This document shows, piece after piece, positions 24,185-32,996 of a DNA stretch of 64,000 nucleotides. The notes beneath the pieces were generated by a model. The model ran no database searches, was not told the DNA's origin, and saw only the letters and a list, made by a program, of their open reading frames with translations. Position numbers and translations under genes: made by a program. Source of the DNA: Streptomyces lincolnensis (GTDB lineage Bacteria; Actinomycetota; Actinomycetes; Streptomycetales; Streptomycetaceae); NCBI RefSeq assembly GCF_001685355.1, contig NZ_CP016438.1:9796001-9860000 (forward strand), written 5' to 3'. Numbering within the stretch: position 1 is the stretch's first letter; every line of letters begins with the position of its first letter.

Positions 24185-25501
24185 TCAGGTGAGGGTCACC
24201 TCGACCGGCAGCTTCTTGATGCCGTTGACGAAGTTGGAGCGCACCCGGGGGACGTCGCCGGCCAGCTTGATGTCGGCGATCCTCGGGATCAGCTCCTCGA
24301 ACATGATGCGGATCTCGGTGCGAGCGAGGAGGTTGCCCAGGCAGAGGTGGGGGCTGCCCTTGCCGAAGGTGACGTGGTCGTTGTCGGTGCGGGTGACGTC
24401 CAGGTCGTAGGGGTTGTCGAAGACGTCCTCGTCGCGGTTGCCGGAGGCGAACCACATGACGACCTTGTCGCCCTCCTTGACCTGCTTGCCGCCGAGTTCG
24501 ACGTCGCGGGTGGCGGTACGGCGGAAGTGGTAGACAGGGGAGGCCCAGCGCAGGAACTCCTCGACCGCGGTGGGAATCAGGGAGGGGTCGTCCTTGAGCC
24601 TGGCCAGCTGCTCGGGGTGCTGGAGCAGGGCCAGCATCGAGTGGGAGATGGTGTGGCGGGTGGTCTCGTTGCCGGCCACTACCAGGAGCAGGAAGTAGTT
24701 GTCGAAGTCCTGCGCGGACAGCGGGACGCCGTCGCGCGGGGTGGTGTTGACCAGCTTCGACACCAGGTCCGTGCCGTCGCCGCCGCGCCGCTGCCGGGCC
24801 AGCTCCCGGCCGTACTCGAAGACTTCGAGGGAGGCGGGGGAGCGGAAGGGCAGGTCACGGTACTGCTCGCTCTCCGCGCTGTTCAGCAGGACGTCCGCGT
24901 AGTCGGGGTCGGTGTTGCCGATGATGCGGTTGCCCCAGTCGATGAGGCGCTGGTTGTCCTTCGGCGGTACGTCGAGCAGGCGTGCCAGCACGTTGATGGG
25001 GAAGTCCGCGGAGACGTCGGCGACGAAGTCGAAGGTGCCCTTGGCCAGGGCCGCGTCCAGGGTGGTCGCGGTCAGTCCGCGCAGGAAGTCGGTGTAGCTG
25101 TTGATGACGCCCGCACCGAACTGCCGCTGGATCACGCTGCGCAGGGCGCGGTGGCGGACGCCGTCGAGTTCCAGGATGGAGGCGCGTTTCTTGATCTGGT
25201 CCTCGTCGACCTCTTCGAGGTTGACGAATTTCGTGGAGGTGAAGGTCTCCGCGTCACGGTCGACCCGCGCGATGTCCGCGTGCCGGGTCACCGCCCAGAA
25301 GCCGGAGTCGGGGGCCTCCTCGGGCTGCCAGTGGATCGGGTCCTGGTGGCGCAGGGTGTGGAACATCCGCCATGGGGTGACGCCGTCGGCGAAGTTGTCG
25401 AGGTCGGCGAGGTCCACCTGGTCGAGCGGCATGGGCTCGTCGAGGGCGGCGCGCAGCTCGGCACGGGTGGTGGGGACGGCGCGGGCAGTGGGGCTGGTCA
25501 T
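24185..25501 (-). CDS. Cytochrome P450 monooxygenase
   Basis: 438 aa, soluble class I bacterial P450. The I-helix oxygen-activation motif is LLLVVAGNETTRHTISHSM, the K-helix E-X-X-R follows as EEFLRW, and the heme loop is FGKGSPHLCLGNLLAR with the thiolate ligand Cys387. The pattern (FGKGSPHLCLG, FASGNRDEDVFDNP) resembles the CYP124/125-like group, but the substrate cannot be told. ATG 25501 has AGGAG upstream. It is 53 nt behind the GS-like ligase in the same direction, and the matching ferredoxin and ferredoxin reductase start divergently at 27268. All redox partners are therefore local, and the P450 likely works in the amine/aromatic pathway. Confidence 0.93.
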   Translation of the reverse strand: MTSPTARAVPTTRAELRAALDEPMPLDQVDLADLDNFADGVTPWRMFHTLRHQDPIHWQPEEAPDSGFWAVTRHADIARVDRDAETFTSTKFVNLEEVDEDQIKKRASILELDGVRHRALRSVIQRQFGAGVINSYTDFLRGLTATTLDAALAKGTFDFVADVSADFPINVLARLLDVPPKDNQRLIDWGNRIIGNTDPDYADVLLNSAESEQYRDLPFRSPASLEVFEYGRELARQRRGGDGTDLVSKLVNTTPRDGVPLSAQDFDNYFLLLVVAGNETTRHTISHSMLALLQHPEQLARLKDDPSLIPTAVEEFLRWASPVYHFRRTATRDVELGGKQVKEGDKVVMWFASGNRDEDVFDNPYDLDVTRTDNDHVTFGKGSPHLCLGNLLARTEIRIMFEELIPRIADIKLAGDVPRVRSNFVNGIKKLPVEVTLT

Positions 25502-25554
25502 GGTGGTGGATCTCCTGGGCGAGGGCGACGAGGGCCGGCGGCCTTTCGGCGGGC

Positions 25555-26910
25555 TTACAGGTGGTAGGCGTACTCGGTGAACTCCCAGTCCGTGACGTGC
25601 CGTTGGAAGCGTTCGACCTCGTTCCGTTTGTAGGTGAGGAAGGAGGTGGTGAAGTCCTTGCCGAGGACGTCGGTCAGGGCGGAGTCCGCCTCCAGCGCGT
25701 CGAGCGCGGTCGGCAGGCTCGCGGGCAGCAGGGCGGACTTGGCGGTGTCGTAGCCGTAGCCCTCCAGCGGGGCGGGTGGCTCCTCGCCTTCCTGGATTCC
25801 GAGCAGGGCGGCGGCGATGGTGCCCGCGATCAGCAGGTAGGGGTTGGCGCTGGCGTCGCCGAGGCGGAGTTCGAGGCGGGCGCCGCTGCCGCGCTCGGGC
25901 GGGATGCGGACCATGGCGCTGCGGTTGTCGAGTCCCCAGTCGATCAGCCAGGGCGCGAGGGTGTCGGGTCCGAAGCGTTTGTACGAGTTCACGGTCGGGT
26001 TGGCCAGTGCGGTGAGCGCGGGTGCGTGGGCGAGGATGCCCGCGATGGCGTGGCGGGCGGTGGCCGAGAGGCCGTACGCGCCGGAGGGGTCGTCGAAGGT
26101 GTTGTGCCCCTCGGTATCGCCGCACGACAGGTGGAGGTGGAACCCGGAGCCGCCCGCGTCACCGAAGGGCTTGGCCATGAAAGTGGCCATGTTGCCTTCC
26201 TTGCGGGCCAGTTCCTTGACGGCCGCCTTGAAGCGGAAGGCGCGGTCGGCGGCGTCCAGTGCCTCCGAGTGGGTGAGGTTGATCTCGTACTGGCCGCCGT
26301 CGAACTCGTGGTTGCCGGTGATGACGCCGAGGCCCAGGTCGCGCAGCTGCCGCAGGGTGCGCAGCAGGTGGTTGTCGGGGTCGGCGCGCAGGCCGGCGGT
26401 GTAGACGGCGCCGATGGCCTCCGGCGAGCGGCGCCAGCCGGTGGGCGTGCCGGGGGCGGGCTCCAGGAGGAAGTACTCCAGCTCGGGGCCGACGACGGGG
26501 CAGAGTCCCCGCTCGGAACATCGGGCCAGGACGCTGCCCAGCAGGTCGCGTGGTGACTCGGGGGCGGGGCCCCCGGTCGCCGGGTCGGTGACCTCGCCGA
26601 GACAGGTGGCGACGCCGGGCTCCCAGGGCAGGGGGGCCGCCGTGGACAGGTCGGGGCGTACGCACACGTCCGGCAGACCGGCGTCCAGACCGCCCGTGAC
26701 CGGGACCACGTCCCCTTGAGGGGAGGTGTGGTAGACGGCGCGGCAGAAGGCCAGGCCGTGCTCGGACGCCGACGGCAGGTGGTCCAGCAGGACGTCCCGG
26801 GCACGGTCGGTGCCCATGAGGTCGGGGTAGATCACCCGGACCACGTCGACGCCCTCGGCGGCGAGCCGCTCCATGTGCCGGCGGATGTCTGGGGTGTCGG
26901 ATGCGCTCAC
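25555..26910 (-). CDS. Glutamine synthetase-like gamma-glutamyl ligase
   Basis: 451 aa, GS-fold ATP-dependent ligase. Active-site blocks are all present: VVGPELEYFLLEP (metal Glu), GNHEFDGGQYEINLTHSEAL, FMAKPFGDAGGSGFHLHLS (nucleotide and ammonium-site region), NPTVNSYKRFGP, and ELRLGDASANPYL. The end is FTEYAYHL, without the adenylylation loop of true GlnA. Together with the linked amidotransferase, PuuD-like hydrolase, aldehyde dehydrogenase and permease, this suggests gamma-glutamylation of an amine (PuuA, GlnA3/GlnA4, IpuC or AtdA1 type) rather than nitrogen assimilation. GTG 26910 has GAGGAG at six bases; the longer frame upstream is not GS-like. Confidence 0.88.
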   Translation of the reverse strand: MSASDTPDIRRHMERLAAEGVDVVRVIYPDLMGTDRARDVLLDHLPSASEHGLAFCRAVYHTSPQGDVVPVTGGLDAGLPDVCVRPDLSTAAPLPWEPGVATCLGEVTDPATGGPAPESPRDLLGSVLARCSERGLCPVVGPELEYFLLEPAPGTPTGWRRSPEAIGAVYTAGLRADPDNHLLRTLRQLRDLGLGVITGNHEFDGGQYEINLTHSEALDAADRAFRFKAAVKELARKEGNMATFMAKPFGDAGGSGFHLHLSCGDTEGHNTFDDPSGAYGLSATARHAIAGILAHAPALTALANPTVNSYKRFGPDTLAPWLIDWGLDNRSAMVRIPPERGSGARLELRLGDASANPYLLIAGTIAAALLGIQEGEEPPAPLEGYGYDTAKSALLPASLPTALDALEADSALTDVLGKDFTTSFLTYKRNEVERFQRHVTDWEFTEYAYHL

Positions 26911-27267
26911 CGGTGTCTCCTCGGGCGGCTGGGTGGGGACATTCCCCAGGCTTCGGGGGCTCTGGGGGGTGGGGTGTGCAGAAAACGGAAGCCGGGGTGC
27001 GGGTTCAGGCCAACAGACCCCGGTGTGCTCGTTTGGTCCCGAACGGTATGGAGCGAAGTCGCCGTCCCGCAAGAGGCCGGCCGAGAAAATTTATCCACCT
27101 GGACAGGTATTGACCAGAGGGGAGCGGGTTCCTATGTTGTTTGAAGTCAAACGAGTCAGGGGTGTGGCTCTGTTGCACCCCTTTGGCCGAGGGGCCCGGC
27201 CACACCCGGGCGGGCCCCTCTTCAGCCCTCTCCCTGCTCCGACGCCCTCACCCTCAGGAGGACCGCC
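26911..27267. promoter_or_regulatory. Divergent control region, GS/P450 versus ferredoxin operon
   Basis: 357 bases without a gene. They hold the ferredoxin-operon promoter with its operator (27111-27152) and a leader hairpin with 10-bp arms GAGGGGCCCG / CGGGCCCCTC (27189-27220) that could attenuate transcription. The promoter of the minus-strand operon is not obvious. Confidence 0.6.
27111..27152 (+). promoter_or_regulatory. Ferredoxin-operon promoter with operator GTTTGAAGTCAAAC
   Basis: -35 TTGACC (27111-27116), 16-nt spacer, -10 TATGTT (27133-27138), immediately followed by the perfect palindrome GTTTGA-AG-TCAAAC (27139-27152) over the start site. The geometry is that of a repressor operator. 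It is the best copy of the palindrome that recurs through 27-46 kb. Confidence 0.75.
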
Positions 27268-27456
27268 ATGAAGGTCGTCGTCGACATGAACAAGTGCCAG
27301 GACCACGGCCAGTGCGTCTTCGCGGCACCCGACGTCTTCTCCATGGATGGCGACGGACACCTGGTGTACGTTTCCGGCCCCGAAGAGGCGCTGCGCGACG
27401 AGGTCGAGGAGGCCGCGGACGTGTGTCCGCTGCAGGCCATCCGGATCGAGGCCTGA
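27268..27456 (+). CDS. 3Fe-4S-type ferredoxin (P450 partner)
   Basis: 62 aa, the size and pattern of actinobacterial P450 ferredoxins. The cluster ligands are Cys in NKCQDHGQCVF (with His/Gly in the second position, as in 3Fe-4S types) and the distal Cys in DVCPLQAI. CAGGAGG precedes the ATG. It delivers electrons from the reductase encoded 6 nt downstream to the P450 encoded divergently at 24185. Confidence 0.92.
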   Translation: MKVVVDMNKCQDHGQCVFAAPDVFSMDGDGHLVYVSGPEEALRDEVEEAADVCPLQAIRIEA

Positions 27457-27462
27457 GTCCCC

Positions 27463-28683
27463 ATGGCCGCAACCATGACCGGACGCGTAGTCGTCGTGGG
27501 CGCTTCGATGGGTGGCCTGCGTGCCGCCGAGCAGCTCCGCGCGGCGGGCTGGACCGGGGCGATCACGGTCGTCGGCGACGAGCCCCACATGCCCTACAAC
27601 CGGCCTCCGCTGTCGAAAGAAGTCCTGGCGGGGAAGGTGCCGTTCGAGTCCCTGACCTTTACACCGAAGGCGGCCGCCGCCGACGTGGAGTGGCGTCTCG
27701 GCACGAAGGCCGTCGCGGCCCGCCTGGACGAACGGACCGTCGAATTCGACGACGGCGAGACCGTTCGGTACGACGGACTGGTCGTCGCCACCGGAATGCG
27801 CCCCCGGCGGCTGCGCTGCCCGGGCCCGCTCCATGGCCGTCACACCGTCCGTACCCTCGCCGACGCCCAGGACCTGCGGGACGAACTGACCCGGCCGGGC
27901 GCCAGAGTGGTCGTCGTCGGCGCGGGATTCATCGGCTGCGAGGTCGCCGCCACCGCCGTAGGACTCGGTGTCCACGAGGTGACCGTCGTCGATCCGCTGC
28001 CGCTGCCCATGGTGGGCCCGCTCGGCGAACTGCTCGGACGTGCGCTGCTCAAGCGTCACGAGGAGCGTGGGGTGCGCTTCGCGCTCGGCCAGGGGGTCGC
28101 CGGGTTCGAGGGCGAGGACCGGGTGACCGGGGTCGTCCTCGGCGACGGGACGGTCCTGCCTGCCGATGTGGTCGTGGAGTCGGTCGGCTCGATCGCCAAC
28201 GTCGAGTGGCTGCAGGGCAACGGGCTCGACCTGTCCGACGGTGTGCTCACGGATGAGCGGTTGCGGATCGGCGGACGCCCGGACGCCGTCGCGGTCGGCG
28301 ACGTCGCCCGCTTTCCCAATGCCCGTTACGACGGCGTACCCCGCCGCGTCGAGCACTGGTCCATCCCGACGGACACCGCCAAGCACGCCGCGAAGGTGCT
28401 TGCGGCCCACCTCGCCGGCGCAGATGGCGAGGTGGCTCCTTTCGCGCCACTGCCCACCTTCTGGAGCGACCAGCACGGTTTCCGGCTGCAGTCCTTCGGG
28501 GCGCCGGTCCTCGGCAAGGACGACGTCCGTGTCCTGGACGGCGACCCGGAGGACGACGTCCTGGTCGGTTTCCACACCGGTGGTCGGTTGGTCGGTGTCG
28601 TCGCGCTCGGCGGCCAGGCTGCCGCGATGGGCGCCGCCCGTTATCGCGCCCAGTTGCTCAAGTCGCCCGCCCTCACCGTGTAA
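27463..28683 (+). CDS. FAD-dependent ferredoxin reductase
   Basis: 406 aa, putidaredoxin-reductase family. The FAD Rossmann motif is VVVVGASMGGLRAAEQLRAA, followed by PYNRPPLSKEVLAG. The NAD(P)H motif is VVVVGAGFIGCEVAATAVGL, and the second FAD contact is VAVGDVARFPN; HWSIPTDTAKHAAKVLAAHL and a Reductase_C-like domain follow. It starts 6 nt after the ferredoxin gene, so the two are co-translated. It completes the NAD(P)H, reductase, ferredoxin and P450 chain. Confidence 0.93.
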   Translation: MAATMTGRVVVVGASMGGLRAAEQLRAAGWTGAITVVGDEPHMPYNRPPLSKEVLAGKVPFESLTFTPKAAAADVEWRLGTKAVAARLDERTVEFDDGETVRYDGLVVATGMRPRRLRCPGPLHGRHTVRTLADAQDLRDELTRPGARVVVVGAGFIGCEVAATAVGLGVHEVTVVDPLPLPMVGPLGELLGRALLKRHEERGVRFALGQGVAGFEGEDRVTGVVLGDGTVLPADVVVESVGSIANVEWLQGNGLDLSDGVLTDERLRIGGRPDAVAVGDVARFPNARYDGVPRRVEHWSIPTDTAKHAAKVLAAHLAGADGEVAPFAPLPTFWSDQHGFRLQSFGAPVLGKDDVRVLDGDPEDDVLVGFHTGGRLVGVVALGGQAAAMGAARYRAQLLKSPALTV

Positions 28684-28694
28684 GGAAGCCCCTC

Positions 28695-29507
28695 ATGACC
28701 CCTGTCCGTGGTTACTTCCACCCCAAGACAGCGAGCGGTGCCTCGTCGCTGATTCCCTCCCCGCCGTGGCGCTACTCAGGTGACCTGCTCACTGTCGAAT
28801 ACCGCACCGACCCCGCCCGTGTGCGCGAACTGCTGCCCGAGCCACTGGAGTTGGCCGACGAGGACCCTGGTGCGGTCGCGTTGATCTGGGCCGACTGGCA
28901 GTCCTGCTCCACTTCCGGAGGCGAACTGCTGGACCCGGTGCTCTCCCAGTACAAGGAGGCCTTCGCGGTCGTCCGCTGCAAGTACAGGGGGCAGACCTAC
29001 ACCCGGTGCGTGTACATCTGGGTCGACAGGGACTTCGCCATCGCCCGTGGCCTGCACCAGGGCTATCCGAAGAAGCTCGGATCGATTCACCAGACGCGGC
29101 CGCATCCGTACGGGCCCGCTCCGCGGATCGCGGCGGGGGCGCGCTTCGGGGCAACGCTCGCCGCGGCGGACCGGCGGTTGGCCCAGGCCGTGGTGACCCT
29201 GCGAGAGCCGTCCGAGACGAACGGCTTCGTCAACAGACACCCCATGGCCCACCACCGGTGGCTGCCGTCGATCGAGAAGGGCAAGGGCCTGGCGCTCGAC
29301 GAACTGATCGAGTCCGGTGCGTCCTCCTTCGAGGGCGGGCAGGCGTGGGTCGGTGACGCCGAGTTGGAGATCTTCGAGGCGCCCACCGAGGAACTGGCCC
29401 GACTGGAGATCCGTGAGCCGATCGCCGCCTACTACCGCCAGGTCGGCGTCGTCTGGGACGGCGGCCGACTGCTGGAGTCCGGCACCTCGGGAGCGTCTGC
29501 CGGGTGA
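28695..29507 (+). CDS. Acetoacetate decarboxylase-family protein
   Basis: 270 aa of the ADC-like fold (PF06314). The Schiff-base lysine pair is present in GLHQGYPKKLGSIH, the equivalent of the catalytic Lys-Lys of the classical enzyme. Other blocks are VRELLPEPLELADEDPGA and YKEAFAVVRCKYRGQTYTRC. The family includes decarboxylases, aldolases and dehydratases acting on beta-keto or alpha-keto acids via a lysine imine. Placed between the P450 redox partners and the ring-cleavage genes, it may act on an oxo-acid intermediate. TAAGGAAG precedes ATG 28695; the gap to the reductase is 11 nt. Confidence 0.85.
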   Translation: MTPVRGYFHPKTASGASSLIPSPPWRYSGDLLTVEYRTDPARVRELLPEPLELADEDPGAVALIWADWQSCSTSGGELLDPVLSQYKEAFAVVRCKYRGQTYTRCVYIWVDRDFAIARGLHQGYPKKLGSIHQTRPHPYGPAPRIAAGARFGATLAAADRRLAQAVVTLREPSETNGFVNRHPMAHHRWLPSIEKGKGLALDELIESGASSFEGGQAWVGDAELEIFEAPTEELARLEIREPIAAYYRQVGVVWDGGRLLESGTSGASAG

Positions 29508-29535
29508 GGTTCGTGGTCGGCTGCGGGTCGTTCGT

Positions 29536-29566
29536 GGCTGGTCGCGCAGTTCCCCGCGCCCCTGGG
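29536..29566 (+). repeat. Streptomyces-type intergenic repeat copy
   Basis: The short gap between the ADC-like and aldehyde dehydrogenase genes contains GGTCGCGCAGTTCCCCGCGC, a sequence I recall as recurring between genes in many Streptomyces chromosomes. Only one copy was seen in this window. It supports the genus assignment; its function is unknown. Confidence 0.5.
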
Positions 29567-29603
29567 CAGGCCGTCTTCCCCTCGTTCAATTGGAGCCCTT
29601 CTT

Positions 29604-31064
29604 ATGCCTGACAACATCGTCGTCGGCGGCGTTTCCGTCGACACCCGGCACTGGATCGGGGGCGAGCGTGTCGCCTCCGATGACACCTTCGCCGATGTCT
29701 CGCCCATCGACGGGAGCGTCCTCGGCGAGATGGCCCGGGGCGGTCCCGCCGAAGCCGTCGCAGCCGTGGCCGCCGCGAAGGCCGCCTTCCCCGCCTGGGC
29801 TGCCACTTCACGCGCCGAACGCGCTCGCATCCTCCACGCCATCGCCGACGGCGTGGAGAAGAGGATCGAAGAACTCTCGATCGTCGAGACCACCGACAAC
29901 GGCGCGCTGCTGCGTTCACACCGTCGGGGCGTGATGCCCCGTGTCGCCCACAACTTCCGCTTCTTCGCCGACTGGCTGCTCAAGCTGGAACACGAGGACT
30001 TCGAGACACGCGGTCACAGGAATCACGTGAGCTGGGACCCGGCGGGCCCGTCCGTGCTGATCACCCCGTGGAACGCGCCCCTGATGCTGGCCACCTGGAA
30101 GGTCGCCCCCGCCCTGGCGGCCGGCAACACGGTCGTCCTCAAGCCCGCCGAGTGGTCCCCGCTGACCGCCTCCCTGCTCGCCGACATCGCGGCCGAGGCA
30201 GGGCTGCCCGCCGGGGTCCTCAACGTCGTCCAGGGCTACGGCTCGGAGATCGGCGACGCCCTCACCGCGCACCCGGACGTACGGCGGATCAGCTTCACCG
30301 GATCGGTGCCGACGGCCAAGCGCATCGCCGAGTCCGCCGCCGGCAACCTCACTCCGCTCAGCCTCGAACTCGGCGGCAAGTCACCGCTGTTGGTCTTCGC
30401 CGACGCCGACCTCGACCTCGCCGTGGACCTCGCTGTCGAGCAGTACGACAACGCCGGGCAGGTCTGCCTCGCCGCCACCCGCTTCCTCGTCGAGGAGTCG
30501 GTCGCCGAGGAGTTCACGCGCCGGTTCGTCGAGAAGGCCGCGACGCTCACGCAGGGCGACCCGCGCGACGAGACCACCGACATCGGACCCAATATCCACC
30601 CCCGCCAGCTGGAGAAGATCGACACCTTCGTGCAGCGGGCGCTCGCGGCCGGAGCCCGTGCCGTCATCGGCGGACACCGCAAGGACACCCAGTACTACGC
30701 ACCGACCCTGCTCACCGATGTCGCCCAGGACTCGGAGATCGTGCAGGAGGAGGTCTTCGGCCCGGTCCTGACCCTGCAGACCTTCAGCACCGAGGAGGAA
30801 GCCGTCCGCCTCGCCAACGACACCCGCTTCGGCCTGGCCGCCACCCTCGCCACCGGCGACGCGGAGCGCGCCGAACGCGTCACCGAGCAGCTCGTCGCGG
30901 GCACCGTCTGGGTCAACTGCTTCTTCGTACGCGACCTTCAGGCACCCTTCGGCGGCTCCCGCCACTCCGGCGTCGGCCGCGAGGGCGGCACCTGGAGCTT
31001 CGACTTCTACTGCGACGTCAAGAACACGGTCACCGCACCGAACGGATGGAAGAACCATGGGTGA
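29604..31064 (+). CDS. Aldehyde dehydrogenase (probable ring-cleavage semialdehyde dehydrogenase)
   Basis: 486 aa, NAD(P)-dependent ALDH. The nucleotide-binding block is VLITPWNAPLMLATWKVAPA, the Glu base is in LELGGKSPLLVF, and the nucleophile Cys is in NAGQVCLAATRFLVEE. It ends with the usual FGGSRHSGVGREGG. Its last 8 nt overlap the start of the extradiol dioxygenase gene, so it likely handles the product of that enzyme, like 5-carboxymethyl-2-hydroxymuconate semialdehyde dehydrogenase (HpcC/HpaE). The role rests on this coupling; sequence alone gives only the superfamily. Confidence 0.88.
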   Translation: MPDNIVVGGVSVDTRHWIGGERVASDDTFADVSPIDGSVLGEMARGGPAEAVAAVAAAKAAFPAWAATSRAERARILHAIADGVEKRIEELSIVETTDNGALLRSHRRGVMPRVAHNFRFFADWLLKLEHEDFETRGHRNHVSWDPAGPSVLITPWNAPLMLATWKVAPALAAGNTVVLKPAEWSPLTASLLADIAAEAGLPAGVLNVVQGYGSEIGDALTAHPDVRRISFTGSVPTAKRIAESAAGNLTPLSLELGGKSPLLVFADADLDLAVDLAVEQYDNAGQVCLAATRFLVEESVAEEFTRRFVEKAATLTQGDPRDETTDIGPNIHPRQLEKIDTFVQRALAAGARAVIGGHRKDTQYYAPTLLTDVAQDSEIVQEEVFGPVLTLQTFSTEEEAVRLANDTRFGLAATLATGDAERAERVTEQLVAGTVWVNCFFVRDLQAPFGGSRHSGVGREGGTWSFDFYCDVKNTVTAPNGWKNHG

Positions 31065-31992
31065 GATCGTCGGGGCGGGCCTCCTCGCCCATGTCCCCAC
31101 CATCGTGCTCCCGGAGGAGGACCGGCTGGAACTCAACGAGGGCAAGGAGATCACCCTCGTCACCGGGCTCCGGCAACTCCGCAAGGACGTCTTCGAACGC
31201 GACGACTACGACACCGTGGTCGTCCTCGACTCGCACTGGGCGACGACGGTCGAGTTCGTCGTGACCGCCCAGCAGCGCCGCGCCGGCCTGTTCACCTCCG
31301 AGGAGCTGCCGCGCGGCATGTGCCGGATGCCGTACGACTTTCCCGGCGACCCCGAACTCGCCCGCAACGTAGAGAAGTTCGCCGACAAGCACGGCACCTG
31401 GATCACCGCGATCGAGGACGACTACCTGCCGATCTACTACGCCACCACCAACCTCTGGAAGTTCCTGGGGGAGGGGTTGCCCGACAAGCGGTGGGTGACC
31501 ATCGGGGTCTGCCAGACCGGCGACATGGAGGACCATCTGCGCCTCGGCCGAGCCCTCGCGGACGGCATCGCCGCAACCCCCGGACGCCGCGTGCTGGTCA
31601 TCGCCTCCGGCGCCCTTTCCCACACCTTCTGGCCGCTGCGTGAACTGCGCGACCACGAGGCCGGCGACCCGGTGCACATCTTCACGCCTCAGGCGCGCGA
31701 GGCGGACCACGAGCGCATCGCCTGGTTCAAGGACGGCCGCCACGACAAGGTCCTCGACACCATGCCGGAGTTCTGGAAGTACAAGCCCGAGGCGAAGTTC
31801 TTCCACTACCTGATGATGGCCGGCGCCCTGGGTGAGCAGGCGTGCATCGCCAAGGCCCGTCAGTACGGGGAGTACGAGAACTCGATCGGCACCGGTCAGG
31901 TGCATCTGTGGTTCGACCGTCCGACCGACGGCTGGACCGGCACCGGCCTGCCCGCAGCCCCGTCCCCACGCACCCCTCACAGCCGCGTCTAG
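31057..31992 (+). CDS. Class III extradiol dioxygenase (3,4-dihydroxyphenylacetate 2,3-dioxygenase-like)
   Basis: 311 aa, LigB superfamily. It aligns by eye with E. coli HpcB: LLAHVPTIVL (iron His), VVLDSHWATT (second His), FTSEELPRGMCRMPYDFPGD, LVIASGALSHTF (catalytic His), AKFFHYLMMAGALG and the C-terminal SIGTGQVHLWF. It opens catechol-type rings, most likely homoprotocatechuate, using Fe(II) and O2. It overlaps the aldehyde dehydrogenase gene and is followed after 20 nt by an FAH-family gene, the HpcB/C/E order of the meta-cleavage pathway. Substrate is inferred from this resemblance. Confidence 0.9.
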   Translation: MGEIVGAGLLAHVPTIVLPEEDRLELNEGKEITLVTGLRQLRKDVFERDDYDTVVVLDSHWATTVEFVVTAQQRRAGLFTSEELPRGMCRMPYDFPGDPELARNVEKFADKHGTWITAIEDDYLPIYYATTNLWKFLGEGLPDKRWVTIGVCQTGDMEDHLRLGRALADGIAATPGRRVLVIASGALSHTFWPLRELRDHEAGDPVHIFTPQAREADHERIAWFKDGRHDKVLDTMPEFWKYKPEAKFFHYLMMAGALGEQACIAKARQYGEYENSIGTGQVHLWFDRPTDGWTGTGLPAAPSPRTPHSRV

Positions 31993-32012
31993 CCGTATCC
32001 AGGAGCCCTGTC

Positions 32013-32858
32013 ATGCCCGAGTACCGCCGCATCCTCCTCGACGGCGCCGCCGTCCAGGTCACCGTCGAGGGTGATGAACTCGTCGCCGGAGACGGCCGCC
32101 GCGTGAAGACCGAGGAGGCGCACCACCTGCCCCCGGTCGTGCCCTCCAAGGTGATCGCCGTACACCTCAACCATCGCAGCCGCGTGGACGAGTTCCGGAT
32201 CCGGCTCACCCCGACGCCCACCTACTTCCACAAGCCGACCTCCTCTCTCAACTCCCACAAGGGCGCGATCGTCCGCCCCGAGGGCTGCAAGTGGCTGAAC
32301 TACGAGGGCGAGGTCGCCATCGTCATCGGCAGGACCGCGCGCAACATCTCGCAGGCCGAGGCGGGGGAGTACATCGCCGGTTACACCGTCGCCAACGACT
32401 ACGGCCTGCACGACTTCCGTGACACCGACGCCGGATCCATGCTCCGCGTCAAGGGCTCCGACACGCTGTGCCCGCTCGGCCCCGGCCTGGTCACCGACTG
32501 GGACTTCCACGGCAAGTACCTGCGGACGTACGTCAACGGCGAGGTGGTGCAGGACGGTTCGACCGACGAGATGGAGTGGGACATGCACTACCTCGTCGCC
32601 GATATCGCTCGCACGATCACTCTCCATCCCGGCGATGTGCTGCTCTCCGGCACGCCCGCCAACTCCCGGCCCGTCCGGCCCGGCGACGTCGTCGAGGTCG
32701 AGGTCGAGGGCCTCGGACGGCTGACGAACCACATCGTCACCGGGCCGACTCCCGTCCGTACCGATGTCGGCGCCCAGCCCACGGAGTCCGAGGAGGTGCT
32801 GTCCACCGCGCTCGGCGGCGACTGGGAGTTCCGCGGCATCAGGGCGCCCAAGCGCTGA
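32013..32858 (+). CDS. Fumarylacetoacetate hydrolase-family enzyme (HpaG/HpcE-like)
   Basis: 281 aa, FAH fold. Visible blocks are VIAVHLNHRSRVDEF, YFHKPTSSLNSHKG, LNYEGEVAIVIG (metal Glu ligands), GYTVANDYGLHDFR and DVLLSGTPANSRPVRPGD. The acid cluster fits Mg/Mn-dependent decarboxylase/isomerases acting on 5-oxopent-3-ene-tricarboxylate in homoprotocatechuate breakdown. AGGAG precedes ATG 32013. It closes the ring-cleavage operon. The later hydratase and aldolase of that pathway are not in this window and must be elsewhere. Confidence 0.9.
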   Translation: MPEYRRILLDGAAVQVTVEGDELVAGDGRRVKTEEAHHLPPVVPSKVIAVHLNHRSRVDEFRIRLTPTPTYFHKPTSSLNSHKGAIVRPEGCKWLNYEGEVAIVIGRTARNISQAEAGEYIAGYTVANDYGLHDFRDTDAGSMLRVKGSDTLCPLGPGLVTDWDFHGKYLRTYVNGEVVQDGSTDEMEWDMHYLVADIARTITLHPGDVLLSGTPANSRPVRPGDVVEVEVEGLGRLTNHIVTGPTPVRTDVGAQPTESEEVLSTALGGDWEFRGIRAPKR

Positions 32859-32983
32859 TGCCGGCCGCGACACGGCCTCGCACCGGGACTGACCGACGAG
32901 GTGCCCCGGTGCGGCGTCCGCTCCCCGCCCCCGACCGGTCCGACGGGCCGCTCCGGCGTATGCCCGGTCACGAAGCGGCCGGG

Positions 32984-32989
32984 TAGGGT
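32984..32989 (+). promoter_or_regulatory. -10 element of a leaderless TetR promoter
   Basis: TAGGGT ends seven bases before the ATG at 32997, with no Shine-Dalgarno between. This is the common actinobacterial leaderless arrangement. Confidence 0.5.
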
Positions 32990-32996
32990 CGCAGCC

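Noticed and set aside
23826..24455. Minus-strand ORF overlapping the P450 end
   Set aside because: Out-of-frame continuation of P450 sequence into degenerate DNA; no family resemblance.
24014..25567. 517-codon plus-strand ORF opposite the P450
   Set aside because: Mirror of the P450 coding strand; no start context and no protein-like motif.
25555..26910. Primary glutamine synthetase (glnA)
   Set aside because: Context is gamma-glutamyl amine catabolism and the adenylylation-loop region of true GlnA is not seen.
27153..27267. Riboswitch in the ferredoxin leader
   Set aside because: Only a simple GC hairpin is visible; none of the conserved riboswitch cores I can recognise is present.
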